Source of the DNA: Chitinophaga pinensis
GTDB taxonomy: Bacteria > Bacteroidota > Bacteroidia > Flavobacteriales > Flavobacteriaceae
DNA length: 35,215 nt
Assembly: GCA_943324545.2 (NCBI GenBank)
Contig: CALPMA020000006.1
Coordinates: 1-35,215 of the forward strand
Direction of reading: 5' to 3'
In this document: positions 8,512 to 17,794 of the stretch, in pieces
How the letters are laid out: the number at the start of each line of letters is the position of its first letter
How positions within the stretch are numbered: the stretch's first letter is position 1
Program-made: the position numbers and the translations under genes
The notes under the pieces: generated by a model
Database searches by the model: none
What the model saw: the letters and a program-made list of their open reading frames with translations, nothing else
What the model was told of the DNA's origin: nothing

Positions 8512-9081
8512 TTATTGGTTCAACCAATTTTCTAAAATATGTTTTCCATGTGGAGTTAAAAGGCTTTCAGGGTGAAATTGCACTCCCCGAACATCTAAAT
8601 TTCGGTGTCTTAAAGACATTATTTGATTGTTTGAATCAATGGAAGTTATTTCCAATTCATCTGGTAAATCATTGGGATTTACCACCCAAGAATGGTATCT
8701 TCCAACTTCGATAGTAGTTTCTAAATTTTGAAATAATGGTTCGTCAGGAGCAATAATAGTAATTGTGCTTGCAACTCCGTGATGTACTTTCTCCAAATTA
8801 ATAAGGTTTCCACCAAAAACTTCAGCAATCGCTTGTTGTCCTAAACAAATTCCGAGAATGCTTTTTGTTTTCGAATAGGTTTTGATGACCTCAAGTAATA
8901 ATCCGGCTTTATTTGGCAAACCTGGACCTGGGGAAAGTACAATTTTATCAAATTTTTGTAATTCATCAATATCAAACTCGTCATTTCTATATACGGTAAC
9001 TTCAGCATTTAGATCTTCTAAATAGTGCACTAAATTATAGGTAAAACTGTCGTAGTTATCTATGATTATTATTTTTTTCAT
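8512..9081 (-). CDS. Anthranilate/aminodeoxychorismate synthase component II (class I glutamine amidotransferase)
   Basis: DNYDSFTYNLVHYLE, LSPGPGLPNKAG, GICLGQQAIAEVFGG and GVQFHPESLLTPHG. PabA and TrpG cannot be separated from sequence alone. Confidence 0.93.
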   Translation of the reverse strand: MKKIIIIDNYDSFTYNLVHYLEDLNAEVTVYRNDEFDIDELQKFDKIVLSPGPGLPNKAGLLLEVIKTYSKTKSILGICLGQQAIAEVFGGNLINLEKVHHGVASTITIIAPDEPLFQNLETTIEVGRYHSWVVNPNDLPDELEITSIDSNNQIMSLRHRNLDVRGVQFHPESLLTPHGKHILENWLNQ

Positions 9082-9151
9082 TTCCTTTTTATTCGAAATT
9101 TGATATTCTATTTAGATCTTGCAATTTAGGATTTTTTAAATAAATAGACCT

Positions 9152-9187
9152 AAAAAAAAGCCCTAACATTTGCTAGGGCTTTTTTTG
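9152..9187 (-). terminator. Intrinsic terminator of the marR-nitroreductase-yceI operon
   Basis: AAAAAAAAGCCCTA-ACATTTGC-TAGGGCTTTTTTT hairpin just downstream of the yceI stop on the minus strand. Confidence 0.8.
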
Positions 9188-9203
9188 AATTTTTATTGTA
9201 AAA

Positions 9204-9767
9204 TTAGAATTTCAAAGCTACTGTTAACTCAAATTCATCATCAATTGCTCTATCTGCAATAGTATCAGCTAAAGATTTAGAACCGTATTTAATTCCAAAT
9301 TTAGTTCTATCAATACTTAATTTTGCATTAGCAGCATTTGCAGAAACTGTAAGCTCAAAATTTACCGAATTGGTTACTCCTTTAATCGTTAAATCAGCAG
9401 TTACTGAATAAACTCCCGTACTTTTTTCTCCAATAGATTTGAAAACTAAAGTTGCAGATTGAAATTTTTCAGTTCCAAAGAAATCCTCAGATTTTAAGTG
9501 ACCATCCAATTTTTCTTTACCTTGACCTGCTTTTAAATCTGTAGTTGTCATAGAAGTCATGTCAACAGTAAAATTACCACCAACTACTTTTTTACTTTTG
9601 AAAATTAAGTTACCTTCTTTAAGGTTTACTGTTCCTTCATGTTGTCCTGTTACTTTTTTTCCTACCCAAGAGATAGTACTTTTAGCAGCGTCAACTTTTT
9701 TTGTTTGAGCATTTACAGTTCCAAATGCTACTAATAATGCAATTACGATTGTCTTTAAATTTTTCAT
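9204..9767 (-). CDS. YceI family protein
   Basis: Signal peptide plus VDAAKSTISWVGKKVTGQHEGTVNLKEG...LDGHLKSEDFFGTEKFQSATLVFKS...ADLTIKGVTNSVNFEL. Confidence 0.93.
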   Translation of the reverse strand: MKNLKTIVIALLVAFGTVNAQTKKVDAAKSTISWVGKKVTGQHEGTVNLKEGNLIFKSKKVVGGNFTVDMTSMTTTDLKAGQGKEKLDGHLKSEDFFGTEKFQSATLVFKSIGEKSTGVYSVTADLTIKGVTNSVNFELTVSANAANAKLSIDRTKFGIKYGSKSLADTIADRAIDDEFELTVALKF

Positions 9768-9792
9768 TTTTAAATTTGATTTTAGTTAATAA

Positions 9793-10425
9793 TTATAGTG
9801 TGATAAATAAATCCTCGTTTGATTTTCTTACTTTTTTGTAATGTTGGGTAGCGTCTTCTTCGTGACGGTAACCAATGGTAGCAATTACTGCTACATTTAG
9901 GTTCTGTGCTTCTAATCCTAAAATTTCGTTGAATTGGATTACATTAAATCCTTCCATTGGCGTTACATCAATTTTCAATTCAGCTGCAGCATTAAGTAAA
10001 TTCCCCAAAGCTAAGTAAGTTTGTTTTGCCATCCAAATCGCTTTTTGTTCTGCTGGAATTGGATTAATATTTCCTTTCATATAATCGCTAAATCCAGATA
10101 AAGTTTCAACTGGAATCCCTCTTGTTTCACTGATGTTTTTTATATATGCATCTATATCAGCATCAGTTGCTGAGGTCTGATTTGCAAACACAATCACATG
10201 TGAAGCATCAATAATTTGAGATTGCCCATAAGCTGCAGGAAGTAATTTTGCTCTTAGTTCTGGGTTTTCTATTATAAACACTTTGTAAAGTTGTAAGCCA
10301 TATGATGATGTACTTAGTCGAATCGCTTCTTTAAGAAAGTTTAAATCTTCGGTTGAGATTTTTTTGGTGGCGTCGAATTTTTTTGTTGCGTAACGCCAAT
10401 TTTGATTTTCAATGAAAGTACTCAT
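9793..10425 (-). CDS. NAD(P)H-dependent oxidoreductase (nitroreductase family)
   Basis: NWRYATKKFD, LRLSTSSYGLQLYKV-type region (IRLSTSSYGLQLYKVFIIENPELR), and AKQTYLALGNLLNAAAELKIDVTPMEGF. Confidence 0.92.
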   Translation of the reverse strand: MSTFIENQNWRYATKKFDATKKISTEDLNFLKEAIRLSTSSYGLQLYKVFIIENPELRAKLLPAAYGQSQIIDASHVIVFANQTSATDADIDAYIKNISETRGIPVETLSGFSDYMKGNINPIPAEQKAIWMAKQTYLALGNLLNAAAELKIDVTPMEGFNVIQFNEILGLEAQNLNVAVIATIGYRHEEDATQHYKKVRKSNEDLFITL

Positions 10426-10445
10426 AATTTTATGTTTGTTTTTTA

Positions 10446-10901
10446 TTATTTAGTCCTAATTTTTTCTAAAAGTTCGTTCAATTGTTCCAATTCATTTGTG
10501 GTTAAATTGGCCACGAAATTATTTTCATAATCATTTACTTTAGGATCTAATTCTTTTAAAATAGCCAACCCTTTTTCAGTGATTAAAACTTCAATTTTTC
10601 TTCTATTTTCTTTGCATACTTTTCGAGTAACCAATTCTTTCAATAGGAGTTTATCAACTAATCGGGTGGTGTTACTTGTTTTAGCAAGCATTCGTTCTTG
10701 AATAACACACATATTAGCAGGATTTCCTTTCCTACCTCTTAAAATTCTTAATACATTATATTGTTCATTAGATAAATCGTATGGCTTAAGAATTTCAATC
10801 AATCGCTCATGAATATTATTTTGAGTGTAAATAATATTTAAAACCGCTTTTTGAGATAATCCCATTAAAACATTTGATTTTACTACTTCTTCAATTCTCA
10901 T
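10446..10901 (-). CDS. MarR-family transcriptional regulator
   Basis: Winged-helix signature with LRGRKGNPANMCVIQERMLAKTSNTTRLVDKLLLKELVTR. Start set to the ATG at 10901 (MRIEEVV) because the promoter and operator array occupies 10903-10956. The ORF-track start at 10943 would lie inside it. Confidence 0.92.
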   Translation of the reverse strand: MRIEEVVKSNVLMGLSQKAVLNIIYTQNNIHERLIEILKPYDLSNEQYNVLRILRGRKGNPANMCVIQERMLAKTSNTTRLVDKLLLKELVTRKVCKENRRKIEVLITEKGLAILKELDPKVNDYENNFVANLTTNELEQLNELLEKIRTK

Positions 10902-10902
10902 A

Positions 10903-10956
10903 TTTGTAACTACAAAATTTGTAGGTACAAATGTATAATACATTTGTTATATTCAA
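10903..10956 (-). promoter_or_regulatory. marR promoter with an overlapping palindromic operator array
   Basis: On the minus strand, TTG (10956-10954) - 18 nt - TACATTTG (10935-10928). Perfect inverted repeats: TTTGTA-AC-TACAAA (10903-10916), ATTTGTA-GG-TACAAAT (10917-10932), ACAAATGTAT-A-ATACATTTGT (10927-10947). Confidence 0.75.
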
Positions 10957-11083
10957 TTGTATTGTTTTGTTATTCTTTTGTTAATTAATTTAATGAAGAA
11001 TTAATTTAATAACTTCTAATTTTATATGTGATTAATAATTAATATATTCGCTTTCCATTATTAAATAACATAAATTATTTCCA

Positions 11084-11389
11084 ATGAATTTAGAGCAACA
11101 AGTTTGGAGAGACCAGTTAAAAGACGATGCAAATGCCGTTATTTTAGATGTAAGAACTGAGGATGAATTTAGCGAAGGGATAATTCCTGGAGCATTTAAC
11201 ATTGATATATACAAAGGACAAGGTTTTATATATGCTTTAGAGGAGTTGGATAAATCCAAAAACTACTATGTTTATTGCAGATCGGGAGGACGAAGTGGTC
11301 AAGCATGTTCAATCATGAGCCAATTGGGTTTTGAAAATACCTATAATTTATTAGGTGGAATAATGAATTGGGAAGGTGAAGTAGTTTAA
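11084..11389 (+). CDS. Rhodanese-like domain protein
   Basis: VILDVRTEDEFSEGIIPGAFNIDI and active-site loop YCRSGGRSGQA. Confidence 0.94.
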   Translation: MNLEQQVWRDQLKDDANAVILDVRTEDEFSEGIIPGAFNIDIYKGQGFIYALEELDKSKNYYVYCRSGGRSGQACSIMSQLGFENTYNLLGGIMNWEGEVV

Positions 11390-11463
11390 TTTATAACTTT
11401 TTTATTTGGATGATTTCTCTCCATAAGAAGGAATTGAGTTTTTAAAAATTTAAATATTTTAAA

Positions 11464-12744
11464 ATGTCAGTTTTAGAAAAGATAACTACCGAGGGATTAA
11501 TCGGATTAGAAAATGAATTTGGTGCACATAATTACCATCCACTACCAGTTGTATTAAATAGAGGTGAAGGAGTTTATGTTTGGGATGTAGAAGGAAAGCG
11601 TTATTACGATTTTTTATCTGCTTATTCAGCTGTAAATCAAGGTCATTGTCATCCAAAAATTGTTGAAGCATTAATCAATCAAGCCCAAAAATTAACATTA
11701 ACTTCTCGTGCTTTTTACAACGACCAACTGGGTTTGTTTGAAGAGTATATTACCAATTACTTTGGCTTTGATAAAGTATTACCAATGAATACAGGTGCTG
11801 AGGCAGTTGAAACGGCGTTAAAACTTTGTAGAAAATGGGCTTATGAAGTAAAAGGAATTCAAGAGCAAAAAGCACAAATTATTGTTTGTGACGGAAACTT
11901 TCATGGAAGAACAACCACAATAATTTCTTTTTCTAATGATGAAAACGCTAGAAAGAACTTTGGCCCTTATACAGAGGGATTTATTAAAATTCCTTATAAC
12001 GACCTTGAAGCTTTAGAAAACACCTTAAAATCTTCAGATACTATAGCGGGATTCCTAGTGGAACCTATTCAAGGAGAAGCCGGTGTTTATGTACCTTCAG
12101 ACGATTATATGCTTAAAGCAAATGAACTTTGTAATAAATACAATGTTTTATTTATAGTAGATGAAATTCAAACAGGAATAGCAAGAACAGGTTCGCTACT
12201 TGCTGTTTGTGGAAATTGTAGTTGTGAGTATAAATGTGAGAAACAAAGCACTTACGCAACTCCAGATATTCTAATTTTAGGAAAGGCATTATCAGGCGGA
12301 GCTTATCCAGTTTCGGCTGTTTTAGCTAATAATTCAATTATGAATGTAATAAAGCCAGGTCAGCACGGATCTACTTTTGGTGGAAATCCTATTGCGGCTG
12401 CCGTTGCCATTGCAGCTCTTAAAGTGGTTAACGAAGAACAATTAATAAAGAATGCTCGTGTTTTAGGTAAACTCTTTAGAAGTAAGTTAAATGAATATAT
12501 CCCATCTTCAAATGTTGCAATCTTAGTACGCGGCAGAGGTTTGTTAAACGCAATTGTAATCAATGATACCGAAGAAAGTGATACTGCCTGGAATATTTGT
12601 ATGGCTTTACGCGACAATGGATTATTAGCAAAACCAACACACGGAAACATCATTCGTTTTGCTCCACCACTGGTAATTAACGAAACACAAATATTAGATT
12701 GCGTAGACATAATAATTAAAACCCTTAAACAATTTGATAGATAG
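11464..12744 (+). CDS. rocD: Ornithine--oxo-acid transaminase (ornithine aminotransferase)
   Basis: PLP aminotransferase class [94 protein letters not shown]. Confidence 0.95.
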   Translation: MSVLEKITTEGLIGLENEFGAHNYHPLPVVLNRGEGVYVWDVEGKRYYDFLSAYSAVNQGHCHPKIVEALINQAQKLTLTSRAFYNDQLGLFEEYITNYFGFDKVLPMNTGAEAVETALKLCRKWAYEVKGIQEQKAQIIVCDGNFHGRTTTIISFSNDENARKNFGPYTEGFIKIPYNDLEALENTLKSSDTIAGFLVEPIQGEAGVYVPSDDYMLKANELCNKYNVLFIVDEIQTGIARTGSLLAVCGNCSCEYKCEKQSTYATPDILILGKALSGGAYPVSAVLANNSIMNVIKPGQHGSTFGGNPIAAAVAIAALKVVNEEQLIKNARVLGKLFRSKLNEYIPSSNVAILVRGRGLLNAIVINDTEESDTAWNICMALRDNGLLAKPTHGNIIRFAPPLVINETQILDCVDIIIKTLKQFDR

Positions 12745-12750
12745 ATAAAT

Positions 12751-12779
12751 AAAAAACCCTCTTTTTAGAGGGTTTTTTA
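12751..12779. terminator. Bidirectional intrinsic terminator
   Basis: AAAAAACCCTCTTTTTAGAGGGTTTTTT between convergent genes ending at 12744 (+) and 12789 (-). Confidence 0.85.
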
Positions 12780-12788
12780 TTGCAATAG

Positions 12789-13127
12789 CTATTGGCTTTG
12801 TTCTTGTTGGTATTTAGCTTTAGCTTCCAAATTCTTCTGGAATTCTAATAATTTTTCTGGACCAAGTGAATATAAATATACAAATGCCAGTAAAGTTAAT
12901 GCGCTAAGAACTATTCCTACCATCCCTAAAATTCTTCCAACATTCAAATTCTTATAATTCAAATACAATTCAGGACTTTCTTTATATAGTTTTAAATCTT
13001 TGTTAGCTAAAACAACTGCTATAATCCCAAAGGTTAAACCAATAAAACCATAGCAACAACAAGTTACTATTGATAAAATTCCTAATACAAGAACTGCGGT
13101 TCCGTTGGGTAGATTTCTTTTTTCCAT
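12789..13127 (-). CDS. CCC-motif membrane protein
   Basis: NGTAVLVLGILSIVTCCCYGFIGLTFGIIAVVLANKDLKLY, a Bacteroidota small membrane protein with a CCC motif in the first TM segment. Confidence 0.85.
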   Translation of the reverse strand: MEKRNLPNGTAVLVLGILSIVTCCCYGFIGLTFGIIAVVLANKDLKLYKESPELYLNYKNLNVGRILGMVGIVLSALTLLAFVYLYSLGPEKLLEFQKNLEAKAKYQQEQSQ

Positions 13128-13138
13128 AGAAGTAATAA

Positions 13139-13423
13139 TTAAATGTTTGATATTTTGTAAATATAGGAAATAATCATAATTATGGCATTAGATATCGCTA
13201 ATCCTATTATTATTTTTTGATAGTTTCTTTTTTTATCAATTAGATGTAAACCTATTAAACCAAAAAGGAGTAGGGTTGTATATATTGCTGGAAATTGATA
13301 AAATGCCTTAGTGAATTCTCCATTCAGTAATAAAAGTAAAGAACGCTGCGTTCCACAACCAATACAATCGATTCCAAATAGCGATTTGTTCATGCAAGGC
13401 AATAGGTATTTTTCTATATTCAA
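13139..13423 (-). CDS. DUF2752-type membrane protein
   Basis: PCMNKSLFGIDCIGCGTQRSLLLLLNGEFTKAFYQFP motif (CxxCGxxR), hydrophobic; 94 aa. Confidence 0.85.
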   Translation of the reverse strand: MNIEKYLLPCMNKSLFGIDCIGCGTQRSLLLLLNGEFTKAFYQFPAIYTTLLLFGLIGLHLIDKKRNYQKIIIGLAISNAIIMIISYIYKISNI

Positions 13424-13528
13424 TCCTCGGTAATTTTGAGTTGCAATTTAATACTATTTACATTCAATATATTAATTGCTTGTTATTATTTCAAAGTTAC
13501 CTACTTTTGAATTATTAAATTATACACT

Positions 13529-13711
13529 ATGAAAAAAGTCTTACTTCCAATAATGATAATTGCAATTCTAGTTGCTTTTTATGAGCAAAGTTTGGAGAAA
13601 AAAAACGTCTATATTCAGGTAATTTCAATAGTAGTTTTTATGTTTGGAATGATGAAATTAAGCGCTAAAGTACCAAGTAAAAATCAAGAAAAAGAAGAGG
13701 AAGATGTTTAG
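13529..13711 (+). CDS. Small membrane protein, 60 aa
   Basis: Two hydrophobic segments. Stop overlaps the start of the Smr gene at 13704. Confidence 0.7.
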   Translation: MKKVLLPIMIIAILVAFYEQSLEKKNVYIQVISIVVFMFGMMKLSAKVPSKNQEKEEEDV

Positions 13712-14255
13712 TATAGGGGATAAGGTTTCGGTTCTTGATGACGATATAAACGGCGTTGTGATTTCTATAAATAACAAGGAGGTTTCTATCGAAACTACCG
13801 ATGGATTTACGATGACATTTTTTGTCAATGAATTAATTAAAGTAAACGATACCAGTATTTTAAGTAAAAATATAGGAAGTTTTAATTCAAGTAAAATTAA
13901 AATTGAAAAAGAAGAGCCAAAACCGCGTAGTTTTGTAAAAGTTAAGAAATCAAAATACGAAATTCCTGCTCCAGAATTCGATTTGCACATCGAAAAATTG
14001 GTTCCGAATTTCAGAGGAATGAGTAATTATGACATCCTCACCTTACAAACAGAAACGGCAAAAAGACATCTCGAATTTGCGATCAGAAATCGCATACCAA
14101 AAATAGTCTTTATTCACGGTGTTGGTGAAGGTGTTTTAAAAGCAGAACTTGATTTTTTAATGGGAAGATACGATCAGATTTTCTTCCAAGAAGCCAATTA
14201 TCAAAAATACGGTCAAGGAGCAACCGAGGTTTTTATAAAGCAGAATGTTAAATAA
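13704..14255 (+). CDS. Smr/MutS2-C-like domain protein (with DUF2027-like N-terminus)
   Basis: FDLHIEKL...GMSNYDILTLQTETAKRHLEFAIRNRIPKIVFIHGVGEGVLKAELDFLMGR, Smr motifs DLH and HGxGxGxLK. Confidence 0.9.
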   Translation: MFSIGDKVSVLDDDINGVVISINNKEVSIETTDGFTMTFFVNELIKVNDTSILSKNIGSFNSSKIKIEKEEPKPRSFVKVKKSKYEIPAPEFDLHIEKLVPNFRGMSNYDILTLQTETAKRHLEFAIRNRIPKIVFIHGVGEGVLKAELDFLMGRYDQIFFQEANYQKYGQGATEVFIKQNVK

Positions 14256-14266
14256 TCCTACTTGAT

Positions 14267-14797
14267 TTATGGTGTTGTTACATAGTTTCCGTAAACATAG
14301 TTTTCATAGGTAAAAGTATTTGCTCCATTTGAAAAAGTGATATTTTTAAAAACTACATAATGGTTGTATCCAGTTATAGCATTTGTAGTTGGGTTAACTA
14401 TTTGATTAGTAGTAACTTGAATAAGTCCGCTCGTCCCGATAATTCCATTTGAAGCATACCATTCATCAATAACTGAAGGGGCTGCAGGGGGAAGAATTTC
14501 ACAAAAATAAGAATTGCTAATTATAGAATTGAAAGATCTGTAAATTACTTGATTGCTATTGTTGATTACTATTGTTCTTGGTGAATTTACCGCTGTTACT
14601 GTATTTGCAAATGTTGTAATTGGTGTTTTTAAAATTAGCGCTCCGTTGTTTTTTACTTTAAAGAACAATCCGTTATTGGTGGTGCAACTATTAATTGCTG
14701 CAGCTGGATCAAAATTAAAAGTCTCAATTTTTAATTCTCCATCGTTACAGCTAATAAATAAAAAAGCACAAACCAGTATTCCTATAATTTTTTTCAT
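14267..14797 (-). CDS. Hypothetical lipoprotein
   Basis: MKKIIGILVCAFLFISCNDGELKIETF: lipobox and signal. Start reassigned to ATG at 14797 from the track's 14860. Confidence 0.75.
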   Translation of the reverse strand: MKKIIGILVCAFLFISCNDGELKIETFNFDPAAAINSCTTNNGLFFKVKNNGALILKTPITTFANTVTAVNSPRTIVINNSNQVIYRSFNSIISNSYFCEILPPAAPSVIDEWYASNGIIGTSGLIQVTTNQIVNPTTNAITGYNHYVVFKNITFSNGANTFTYENYVYGNYVTTP

Positions 14798-14969
14798 GAT
14801 ACTATATTTCACACAAAAATATAATATTATTTGCAGGTATTCTGTAGTTTGTAGAATCAATTTTTAATAAGTCAATTTATTTAATAAAAAAGCTATTCCA
14901 CATTGATTTGATTTCCTATTTTTGTATTCAAAATTGATAATTATTTGTCAATAAAGTTAAAAAACACCT

Positions 14970-16094
14970 ATGAATAAAGTATACCTGGATAATGCAGCCA
15001 CCACACAAATTCGTGAAGAAGTAATTCGTGAAATGGTTGAAGTAATGTCAAATGATTTTGGAAACCCTTCATCTACACATAGTTTCGGTAGAAATGCAAA
15101 AAATATTATTGAACTTTCAAGAAAAGCTATTGCAAAAGAATTGAATTGTAACGCTCAAGAAATCATATTTACTTCTGGCGGAACCGAATCTAATAATATT
15201 ATACTTCGTTCTTGTGTAAAAGATTTACAAGTAAAGAGAATTATAACTTCTAAAATTGAGCATCATGCAGTTCTTCATACTATTCAAGCGTTGCAAAAGG
15301 AGTTCAAAATCCAAGTTGATTATGTAGCCATAAATTATGATGGTACTATCGATATTAATAACTTGGTTGAGTTGCTTTCGCAAGATGTAAAAACATTAGT
15401 GAGTTTGATGCACGTAAACAATGAGGTTGGAGCTGTTTTAGATATTGATTTGGTTGCAAGAATTTGTCAACAAAACAATGCCTTATTCCACTCTGATACC
15501 GTTCAATCTGTTGCAAAAACAGAACTAGATTTACAAAATACTCCTGTTGATTTTATTGTTGCTGCGGCACATAAATTTCATGGTCCAAAAGGAATTGGAT
15601 TTGCATTTATTAGAAAAAATTCAGGATTAAAGCCTTTAATATATGGTGGAGAACAAGAAAAAGGATTGCGTCCTGGAACGGAAGCTGTTCATCAAATTGC
15701 TGGAATGGCAAAGGCTATAGAATTAGCGTTATTCCATTTAAATGAAGAAAGAAAAGGAATCTTAGCATTGAAGAATTATCTTATTGAACGTTTAGAAAAA
15801 GAATTTCCAGATTTCAAAATCAACGGTTCTAGAGACGGATTTTATAATGTGTTGAATATAATTTTACCATTTTCTGAAGATAAATCAGCCATGATTTTAT
15901 TCGGATTAGACATCAAGGGAATCGCAGTTTCTCGCGGAAGTGCATGCCAATCAGGAAGTGCCAAACCATCACACGTTTTAGCTGAATTTTTAACAGATGA
16001 AGATTTGAAAAAACCAAGTTTGCGAGTATCTTTCAGTCATTACAATACCAAAAATGACATCGATTTATTGATTGACGGATTAAAAGGTGTTTAA
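14970..16094 (+). CDS. Cysteine desulfurase family protein (NifS/IscS-like)
   Basis: YLDNAATTQIREEV, GNPSSTHSFGRNAK, TSGGTESNN, SLMHVNNEVGAVLD, AAHKFHGPKGIGF, SRGSACQSGSAKPSHVL. Confidence 0.95.
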   Translation: MNKVYLDNAATTQIREEVIREMVEVMSNDFGNPSSTHSFGRNAKNIIELSRKAIAKELNCNAQEIIFTSGGTESNNIILRSCVKDLQVKRIITSKIEHHAVLHTIQALQKEFKIQVDYVAINYDGTIDINNLVELLSQDVKTLVSLMHVNNEVGAVLDIDLVARICQQNNALFHSDTVQSVAKTELDLQNTPVDFIVAAAHKFHGPKGIGFAFIRKNSGLKPLIYGGEQEKGLRPGTEAVHQIAGMAKAIELALFHLNEERKGILALKNYLIERLEKEFPDFKINGSRDGFYNVLNIILPFSEDKSAMILFGLDIKGIAVSRGSACQSGSAKPSHVLAEFLTDEDLKKPSLRVSFSHYNTKNDIDLLIDGLKGV

Positions 16095-16103
16095 TTCATT
16101 AAA

Positions 16104-17654
16104 TTAAAACGGTACTTCGCTGTCATCTTCTTCATAATCATTTAAATTACTTCCAAAGGCTTCATTTGGCGTAGGTAAATTCTTCGTTTGAAATGGATTG
16201 TCATCATGGTTCATTTTTGAAGGTAAATCATCAAAAGTACCGCTGTAGGTTTCTAAGTTTTCGAATTTACCCAGGTTACCAACGAATTTCAATTTCACAC
16301 TTTCCAAACTACCATTTCGGTGTTTAGCAATTATAAATTCTGCCTGACCCTGCGTTGGCGAATTTCCTTCGTCATCCCATTCGTCTAATTTGTAATATTC
16401 TGGACGATAAATAAACGAAACAATATCGGCATCTTGCTCAATAGCGCCCGATTCTCTGAGGTCGGATAAAAGGGGTCTTTTGTGTCCAGGACGTGATTCA
16501 ACAGCACGAGATAATTGTGAAAGTGCTATTACAGGAACTCCTAGTTCTTTTGCTAAAGCTTTTAAGTTTCTTGAAATTGTGGATATTTCTTGCTCTCTAT
16601 TTCCAGATCCTTTTCCGTTGTTTCCTCCGGCAGTCATTAACTGAAGGTAATCCACAATAATTAATTTGATTCCGTGTTGTGAAGCTAAACGTCTTGATTT
16701 TGCTCGTAAATCAAAAATAGATAAGGAAGGTGTGTCGTCAATAAACAAAGGCGCTTTTTCTAAGTTTTTCACCTTTATACTCAATTGTTCCCATTCATGT
16801 TTTTCTAATTTACCAGTTCTTAATTTTTCTGAAGATAGTCCCGTTTCAGATGAAATTAATCGGGTAATTAATTGAACAGAAGACATTTCAAGAGAAAAAA
16901 GCGCTACAGGATGTCCATAATCGATAGCTACGTTTCTAGCCATAGATAGCACGAATGCTGTTTTTCCCATACCAGGCCGTGCTGCAATGATAATTAAATC
17001 ACTTGGTTGCCAGCCAGATGTCACTTTATCCAAATTGTCAAATCCAGTGGCTATTCCGCTCAAACCTTCTTTTCCAGCAATTTCTTCAATTCTCTTTTTA
17101 GCTTGAATTACTAAACTTTGAGCAGTTTCTGAACTTCGTTTAATGTTTCCTTGAGTTACTTCATACAATTTAGATTCTGCTTTATCCAATAAATCAAAAA
17201 CGTCTGTAGATTCATCATAAGAATCTTCAATTATCTCAGATGAAATTCTGATTAAACTTCGTTGAATAAATTTTTGTAAGATAATTCTAGAGTGAAATTC
17301 AATGTGTGCCGAAGAAGATATTTTTTGTGTAAGTTGAATCAAATAGTAATCGCCACCCGCCAATTCTAATTTACCGTTTTTTCTAAGTTGAGCAGAAACA
17401 GTCAATAAATCTACTGGTTGAGAATCGGTGAATAATTGAAATATTGCCTCGAAAATATATTTATGAGCATCTTTATAGAACGCTTCCGGCTGTAATATAT
17501 CAATTACTTCATCAACTCCCTTTTTATCAATCATCATCGCTCCCAATACCGCTTCCTCTAATTCTAGAGTTTGTGGTGGAAGCTTTCCTTTTTCTAAATT
17601 GATAATTGTAGTTTTTTCTACTTTTATAGGGTTGAGGTTGACCGATTTTTCCAT
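16104..17654 (-). CDS. dnaB: Replicative DNA helicase
   Basis: PPQTLELEEAVLGAMM, ATGFDNLDKVTSGWQPSDLIIIAARPGMGKTAF, ALFSLEMSSVQL, IVDYLQLM, LSDLRESGAIEQDADIVSFIYRPEYY. Confidence 0.97.
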   Translation of the reverse strand: MEKSVNLNPIKVEKTTIINLEKGKLPPQTLELEEAVLGAMMIDKKGVDEVIDILQPEAFYKDAHKYIFEAIFQLFTDSQPVDLLTVSAQLRKNGKLELAGGDYYLIQLTQKISSSAHIEFHSRIILQKFIQRSLIRISSEIIEDSYDESTDVFDLLDKAESKLYEVTQGNIKRSSETAQSLVIQAKKRIEEIAGKEGLSGIATGFDNLDKVTSGWQPSDLIIIAARPGMGKTAFVLSMARNVAIDYGHPVALFSLEMSSVQLITRLISSETGLSSEKLRTGKLEKHEWEQLSIKVKNLEKAPLFIDDTPSLSIFDLRAKSRRLASQHGIKLIIVDYLQLMTAGGNNGKGSGNREQEISTISRNLKALAKELGVPVIALSQLSRAVESRPGHKRPLLSDLRESGAIEQDADIVSFIYRPEYYKLDEWDDEGNSPTQGQAEFIIAKHRNGSLESVKLKFVGNLGKFENLETYSGTFDDLPSKMNHDDNPFQTKNLPTPNEAFGSNLNDYEEDDSEVPF

Positions 17655-17746
17655 TTAGCGAAAGTACCAAAAAAATAAAAAAAATATTCGATGAGTTATT
17701 ACTAATATTTGTTGATAACTAACCTTTTTTTGTTTATAAGTAAAAA

Positions 17747-17776
17747 AAAATCCGAAACGGTAAGGCTTCGGATTTT
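17747..17776 (-). terminator. Intrinsic terminator downstream of accA
   Basis: AAAATCCGAA-ACGGTAAGGC-TTCGGATTTT; the minus strand continues into a U tract (A run on plus at 17742-17750). Confidence 0.8.
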
Positions 17777-17794
17777 CTAAAGATTTTAACTAGT

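Noticed and set aside
11032-11259. 75-aa minus-strand ORF opposite the rhodanese gene
   Set aside because: Overlaps a well-supported rhodanese CDS and has no recognisable features.
12360-12710. 116-aa minus-strand ORF opposite rocD
   Set aside because: Antisense to conserved aminotransferase sequence, with no domain or start-site support.
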